Shown here: one piece after another, positions 58,206 to 64,000 of the stretch
How the letters are laid out: each line of letters begins with the position of its first letter
Numbering within the stretch: position 1 is the first letter of the stretch
Assembly: GCA_036346375.1 (NCBI GenBank)
Contig: CM070517.1
Coordinates: 46,348,200 to 46,412,199 of the forward strand
DNA from: Guadua angustifolia
Lineage: Eukaryota; Streptophyta; Magnoliopsida; Poales; Poaceae
Length of the DNA: 64,000 bases
Direction of reading: 5' to 3'
The notes under the pieces: generated by a model
What the model was told of the DNA's origin: nothing
Database searches by the model: none
Seen by the model: only the letters and a program-made list of their open reading frames with translations
Translations under genes and position numbers: made by a program

Positions 58206-60440
58206 CTTTTGGGACCAAAACCAGCCAATTCACAAATATTGTGTTCAAACAATGGGAGACAGATATATGTAGAGTTGATATTTGATGTCAAACCAAAAGA
58301 TGCCACAGCAGCATATATACCAAAAACAACTGCAAATTATGTTATGAGGCATCAAAAAGAGCAAACATGTAATTAGATTCAAGTGTCAAAGAAAGAAGAA
58401 ATGTCAAATTGGCAATATATAATTGTTCATAGCTCCAATGAAATACTAAAACTCCAATACGGTAGCTTGACCTATATTTGAACAGAAAGTTTCTGGTGAA
58501 GTAATGCTGGGTTTACAAACTAAATGCTGATACAAAGAAACTTAATAATTTTAAGGTAAATTGTAACAGACCAGTGTGTTCTTCTGGGACTGCAGTTATT
58601 TGCCTATATACTTCAAATTGGCACGTTTACACTTTACTTCAAAATTGCTCACACAGGCATAATTTGCCACCTAAGATACAGGAGCAATTTGGTAAACACT
58701 CATTCATGAGCTAAATCATAAAGGCATAGCCAGTAAGTCTGCAAAATATCAAAGTACAAGTGGGTCCAATGCAATTTTCTGAATAACGGTATGAAACAGA
58801 TTAATCTTCATAAAAAAAAGATGGAAATTTCGTTATTTTATAGAATATCTATAAAGGGTATTTGGGATTTCAAGCCACAAAGCACAGGTAGCAATGGAAG
58901 TGAGTAAAATTTATTGAATATCACCATAATATATTGGGAGTCATAAATACAATAAGCTTTAATGCTTAACTGCTAATGTCTGCATTTAGGGATATACAAA
59001 TTTTGAGCTACATAATTGAACTTGAGCCAACAAGGAATTCATACCCAAACTCATGAATGAACATGCACATAGAACTACATCTAGTCGATCCAAGCATGCT
59101 GAATTCATGTGCTTTGAATAAACAAGAATTTTCCATCGTTTGATATAAAAAAACTTCACACTACTGACGCAGAAATAAATCCTACTACATAAAATGTCCT
59201 AAACTCCTAACCCTTTCTACTACAGGAGTTAACATGTGAACTGTACTACAATACATTTGAACCATATTTTGAGTTGAATTGGTTTTGAATAATCAAGTCA
59301 TGTCTTCTCACACCAACCAGATAAATGGCTAAAACCTAATACACAATTCTGGAGAATAAAAAAAATATCACTTCACATGACCCAAAAAAAAATGAAACTA
59401 AAACCCTTATTACCTCAAAACTCATAAAAATGGCTTATATTTTGGTCCTGATTCCATGATAACAAAATATTGTGATTTGAGCCATATGGATATCAACATT
59501 CCAATTCAGGTATATTCAAGTAGACCTAATAAAGGAGGTTGCAAAATTTCTGAATCACGGAAGCATTAATAATGACTCTAGATGTATCAAGATGAACTTG
59601 GAGTTCAAAATAATGTACTATTGTGATGTCCATTCAGCAGTACTTATTGACTGGAAATGTATAACACGTTGCTCACAACAGTTACTAGAAACGCCTAAAG
59701 AAACCCGCATAGTTACTGAAAAATGTCAATTAAATATCAGAGTTACAGTTCTAGACAGCTTGAACATCTTGAAGTTTATGTATGTCAATAACCCCCAAAT
59801 GGTTAAACATCAGCCAAACTTGGTTAAATATAACATAAGTTAATTTCGATCTCCAGCCAGCATCAAACCATATATCAGCTAACTGTCTGTAGGGGCATTG
59901 GCAAATGTCAACGTGGAGGATGGCAAAGTGCTTGATGGTAGGAGATCACAAAGGACCGAGTGATCTACTACTTGACATTGATGTACAATTAAAGAAATGT
60001 GATGAAATGATGCCACTCGCACCATATGTGAAAAGGAATAGTAAAAAAAAACAGAACAAGATCTATGAAGCATAAACAAACAAAAATGTTAAGTGGTAAT
60101 CATCTACTTTAGCATGTCAGAGAAACACAAAACGTATCTCAGACACTTTTTCAAGATTGTGAATCCTCTACTCAGCATATGCTGTAGAAGGCAAGAAACA
60201 TCTAAATATAGAAAGGGTCATATTCGAGCTCAAAATAGGAGTCAGAGAGAAACTGAAAACTGCTGTACAGCTCAGTTGACCATAGTGAACGAAAGTCTTG
60301 TTTTTGCGATATAAAGATTTATCTTTTGCTACTATGTGTGCAAACCTTGCTGTGGTTTGGTTTGTCAGGATCACATCACTAGGGGAGTGGCATTCTATTT
60401 GAGAGCCCTCCTAGATAGCTTAACTTGTTGAGGCATGTAG
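58206..60440. other. AT-rich stretch, no supported gene
   Basis: Could be introns of the minus-strand candidate. Short frames such as 59592-59843 and 59879-60079 have no recognised family. Confidence 0.4.
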
Positions 60441-60444
60441 TATA

Positions 60445-60703
60445 CTCCCACCGTCCAAATTTATAAGGCGTATTTCTTCTTGCCACAGAGACCAAGAAGA
60501 TATTGAAAATGACTAGATTACTCCTAATTATTATCACTAAGCACTATCCTCAATGCATGCATGCAGAGAATATAAAGTAAAGATAGATATTTATTAGGGG
60601 TACAGAGAGAACATACTAATTTTGTATTGAAATATAAAATACGCTCTATATTTATGGATAAAACCATTCAAAAAATACGTCTTATAAACTTGGACGGAGG
60701 GAG
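60445..60703. mobile_element. Stowaway MITE, 259 bp
   Basis: CTCCCACCGTCCAAATTTAT and its complement AAACTTGGACGGAGGGAG form the ends, flanked by TA at 60443-60444 and 60704-60705, the hallmark of Tc1/mariner Stowaway elements. Confidence 0.95.
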
Positions 60704-60752
60704 TATATGCTTTTAAGCATTACAAAGGTTTTCCATAAGCACGACAAGTACT

Positions 60753-61348
60753 CAAGGTTATTAAAGCGATAAGGCAAGACGAGATGACTCACAACCTTTT
60801 TACCATCAAAGCGCTTAAGGTGTGCGGCGAGGCGACGCCATACACATATCCTAACCTAGCATAGCAGCATAATTGAGAGCACTGATAAGTAGCTAGTAGC
60901 ACACCAACACAGTAACACACGGTCCTTAATAGGTATTTCTCCTCGATCCTCAATACATATATATGAATATATCCTCATTCGGTCATTCCTCCTCTGTCAG
61001 TCAATCCTCAATCCTCACCGGCATATTGCTTATGAGGGGAGGCAAGGCAGCTACAGAGAAGGAGCAGAGCAGCTGCAAGGTAGAGACCGGGCGAGGGGGG
61101 TAGGTTGGCAGGGGAGAGGACTAGAGGAGAGAGGCGGATTTGGACTCTTGAGATTAGGGGGAGACAAGGGGAGAAGAGAGGCTGGCGGCGACGGGGAACC
61201 GTACTTGATGGCTGGATCTAGCCTCTAGAGCAGAGGAGGCAACAACAGCGGCACCGGAGCAGAGGAGGAGGTAGTGCGGCGCGGTGGCTCCCACACTAGA
61301 GCAAAGGAAGTATGGCTTTACCGCTTAAACAACGATTTAATAACCATG
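60753..61348. mobile_element. Non-autonomous hAT element, 596 bp
   Basis: Ends CAAGGTTATTAAAGCG and CGATTTAATAACCATG are flanked by exact octamers CAAGTACT at 60745-60752 and 61349-61356. The GC-rich, purine-biased stretch at 61060-61300 inside it is not coding. Confidence 0.9.
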
Positions 61349-61356
61349 CAAGTACT

Positions 61357-62130
61357 ATGAAAAAGAATTGAGCCACCTCGCATTTAAGTAGAGTGATGCA
61401 CAGGTGTTAAATTTTCAAAAATATTCACTGCTGCTAATGACTTACTTTACAGTTTACAGGCTCCTAGAAACAAAAGGACAACTCCAAAATTAGTCTAGTA
61501 GACATGAAGAACTTATCCCCTAGAAATGTCATTCAGAAAGAAAAAAAGAATCTCTCCCATATTACCACAAAATGCCACTAATATATATGCATGGACAAAG
61601 AAAAGGGGAAAACGGGCACAGATACAACCAAATAGAATTGTTACTTCAAGAGAGTAATACCAAGGAAATATATAAGCTTCATCAAGACCATCTATCCTCC
61701 AACAAACTTTTGTCTTACAAAGGCACAAAATGTTGTATGAAAAATTGCAGATAGTTTATTTTTAGGTGATTTCTGATAACAATACAAGCATGAAAACTCA
61801 TTTATATTATCTCCTCAACTTCAATTTTGTTTTAAAACACTCCTAGCCCCTCACATTAAACAATGAATAGACACTAACTTGCACAATTGTTATAGTGCAC
61901 CAATTACGTTTCTGGTCAGAACTTACAACATCTAATTAATATAGAATAGTAGTTCCATACTATCATACAGCAGTCTGGAGGCACACACTGCTGATGATGC
62001 GTTTCAAAAGAGTGGTGTTCTACAAGAATCCATGTAAGAAGAATCTGATCACTTGGAAACACAGTAGACAAACAAAATTCTCTGATAATATCATATTAAC
62101 AAAACTTAAATTTGACTTCAATAACAACCC
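61357..62130. other. AT-rich stretch, no gene seen
   Basis: Nothing recognised. Confidence 0.4.
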
Positions 62131-62167
62131 CCCCCCCCCCCAAAAAAAAACACACACACACACACAG
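62131..62167. repeat. Poly-C, poly-A and CA microsatellite
   Basis: A run of C, then a run of A, then a CA repeat in direct succession. Open frames across it are artefacts. Confidence 0.9.
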
Positions 62168-62321
62168 ACGCAAAAGGAGGACAAAGATAAAAGCGCACGA
62201 AAAAAACTCACAAAAGGGAGTAAATGCATGCATGCAGACACAACCTTCTTGTTTGTAGTAGCTTATATGCACCTACCAGCCACTTAGTATGCCCTTGACT
62301 AGGTGAGAAAAATACACATAC

Positions 62322-62404
62322 TGGATTCCCTATGTATAGTTCTGCAAACATGTTAAACATGGAGCCCTTTGAAGTTTCTCTGAGTCGCAAGTTTATAAGG
62401 TCCT
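62322..62404 (-). CDS. Candidate internal exon of an unidentified gene
   Basis: Between an acceptor (TTTATTAGCAG) and a donor (CCA then GTATGTG) the minus strand reads DLINLRLRETSKGSMFNMF and AELYIGNP without a stop (83 bases). Splice signals on both sides make this the best-supported of the three candidate exons. I do not recognise the protein. Confidence 0.45.
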
Positions 62405-64000
62405 CTGCTAATAAACATCAAAAGACACCTCTTACTAGCTTGAGCTTATTCATTGGCTTCTAATGAAAGAAGAGCTTTAGCTTATTCGATAAGCTCCTGA
62501 ATCCTGATAAGCCGCCTATTTGGTCCTAGCCACAACTTGTAAGCCCATAAGAGCTGAAGTCGAAGCAAGGTTAAACCCATTTTAGGCATAGATCTCAACA
62601 AAATAAATACTTGCTATTGATAAGTATACCCTCTAAAAGAACAACTATCTTAAATTGATCACACTCTTAAAAGTAAAATATTTGGTAGTTAACAAATACC
62701 CAGTAAAACCCCCCTCAACATACAGAGAGCCAAATCTAACACCATGTGCGCGGAAAAGGATTCACTGCTTAATGCTGCTGTGATGATAAAACACAGCCTT
62801 CATCATCCTGTATTCTGTTGTGCTCGACAAGAGTAACTACTGCCCTTTTGGGCAGGAATTTAAACCCTAGATGCATGTCAGTTCTGTCATTCCTACGCTA
62901 GACATTGCAATAAAGCTGGAATATGGAACAACAGAAACAACTTACTCCATTATTGCAATTGGACATGAAACAGGGAATTGACAGCTGAGCTTATGGGACC
63001 ATAAAATATTAGCAAAGAACTACAACAAGCGAGGAAACACATTGAATTTCAAACCCAAGCATACAACTGATCAATAAAGTGGCACTATGTAATACATCAC
63101 AGTAGAAGATACTACAGCCGCTGCAAATCTTTTGACAAACATTAAAGCTAAAAAACTTTACTCAAAGGACTAGTGAGCTGCACATGATAATAAGCTCAGA
63201 ACTATGGCATGCCCAAAACAATTGCGTTTTTATTGATCAAGTGCAGTGAATAGTAAAAACACCTAGGTCCAGCCAAAACAATGAGGAAAGAAAAAAATTC
63301 ATTAAGCAAGTCCTAAATGCCAATTTAACCTCCCAAGGCATTCATGTGTTCCAAAATTAGAATATAAGATCATAAATGGCCAATAAAAGATTTTTCCACT
63401 CAAGAAACCAAGATGAAATGGAAACAACAAATCAGACACCATGGTTTTCATACAACGGCACAGTCGATGAGTGCACATTACTCAATACATATAATAAAAC
63501 GATTGCATAAACAAAAGGAAATGATTCACAATTGTCACCGGTCAGTCCTAGGATGCTCGGATACGCCAATATTGATACAGATACGCAATATGCCGATACC
63601 ACGATACGTCGTTTCCCCAAAAACACCGATATGGTGATACATGTATATATATAATAAACATAAAATAATAGAAAAACATACATGAGATATGGTATGTCAT
63701 ACACGATAAAAGAGATAATAACAAAGAAAATGAACAAGCAAATGAGCTCGATCATCTTGCAGGCTCATCAGCCCATTGCAAGCTGCTTAGGGCATCTGGT
63801 CTACTACTGCCCCAAACGTCTCTATAATTGTGTGCTTCTATTCATGCCAGCCGTAACCATATGCCTTGCCTACTAGCCACTGCTGCCCTCACCAGCTTCT
63901 AGTTGCCGCTAATTACTTAAGAGTATACCACACTACCACAGTCGAGGGGAAAAGAGGACTAGTAGGACTCATTGTGCATGAGGACCAGGGACGCCGTCGC
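62405..64000. other. AT-rich stretch, no supported gene
   Basis: GATACGCCAATATTGATACA and GATACGTCGTTTCCCC at 63560-63640 are diverged repeat sequence. No gene is recognised up to the window end. Confidence 0.4.

Noticed and set aside
62020..62287. Frames across the C/A/CA microsatellite
   Set aside because: They depend on homopolymer and dinucleotide repeats and lack any domain.

Overview
The window is plant nuclear DNA, almost certainly from a grass. The evidence is intron-rich genes with GC-rich first exons, grass-type Helitron ends, grass-type L1 LINEs, a Ty1/copia element primed by initiator-Met tRNA, CACTA, Stowaway and Tourist elements, and many short hAT elements. I cannot fix the species; a panicoid grass is a guess.

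Four genes look intact: a QUA2/PMT2-type pectin methyltransferase (21274-23658, +), a bHLH factor of the POPEYE/IRO3 type (25005-30228, -), an HVA22/REEP-like membrane protein (39208-42764, +) and 40S ribosomal protein S9 (43659-47552, +). Splice sites for all four can be placed with consistent reading phase. A possible fifth gene on the minus strand (exons near 57.4, 58.1 and 62.4 kb) could not be identified.

Layout. 1-2.1 kb: degenerate arrays. 2.1-7.5 kb: a complete but frame-broken copia element with target duplication TCTTG. 7.5-20.2 kb: a graveyard of gene pieces (mitochondrial processing peptidase alpha, a DUF639 membrane protein, Mg-chelatase subunit H, a PPR protein, an MBD-like protein) mixed with LINEs and closed by a Helitron-type 3' end at 19983. 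20.9-31 kb: the methyltransferase and the bHLH gene, convergent, the latter with a CACTA element in its first coding intron. 31-38.9 kb: repeats with several dated insertions. 38.9-47.6 kb: HVA22-like and RPS9 in tandem. 47.6-56.2 kb: Helitron-like DNA and a remarkable hAT composite. 56.2-64 kb: sparse, with MITEs.

The most unusual structure is at 50420-55881. Two same-orientation copies of one hAT element carry swapped target-site duplications. Between them lies a second hAT element and its host locus in circularly permuted order, each break marked by an exact 8-bp duplication. This is what integration of a DNA circle by recombination within the hAT copy, or tandem duplication followed by macro-transposition, would leave. 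The second is at 10710-12254, where DUF639 exons and a triply deleted CHLH exon are in matching splice phase and form one open frame of 281 codons ending at the natural CHLH stop.
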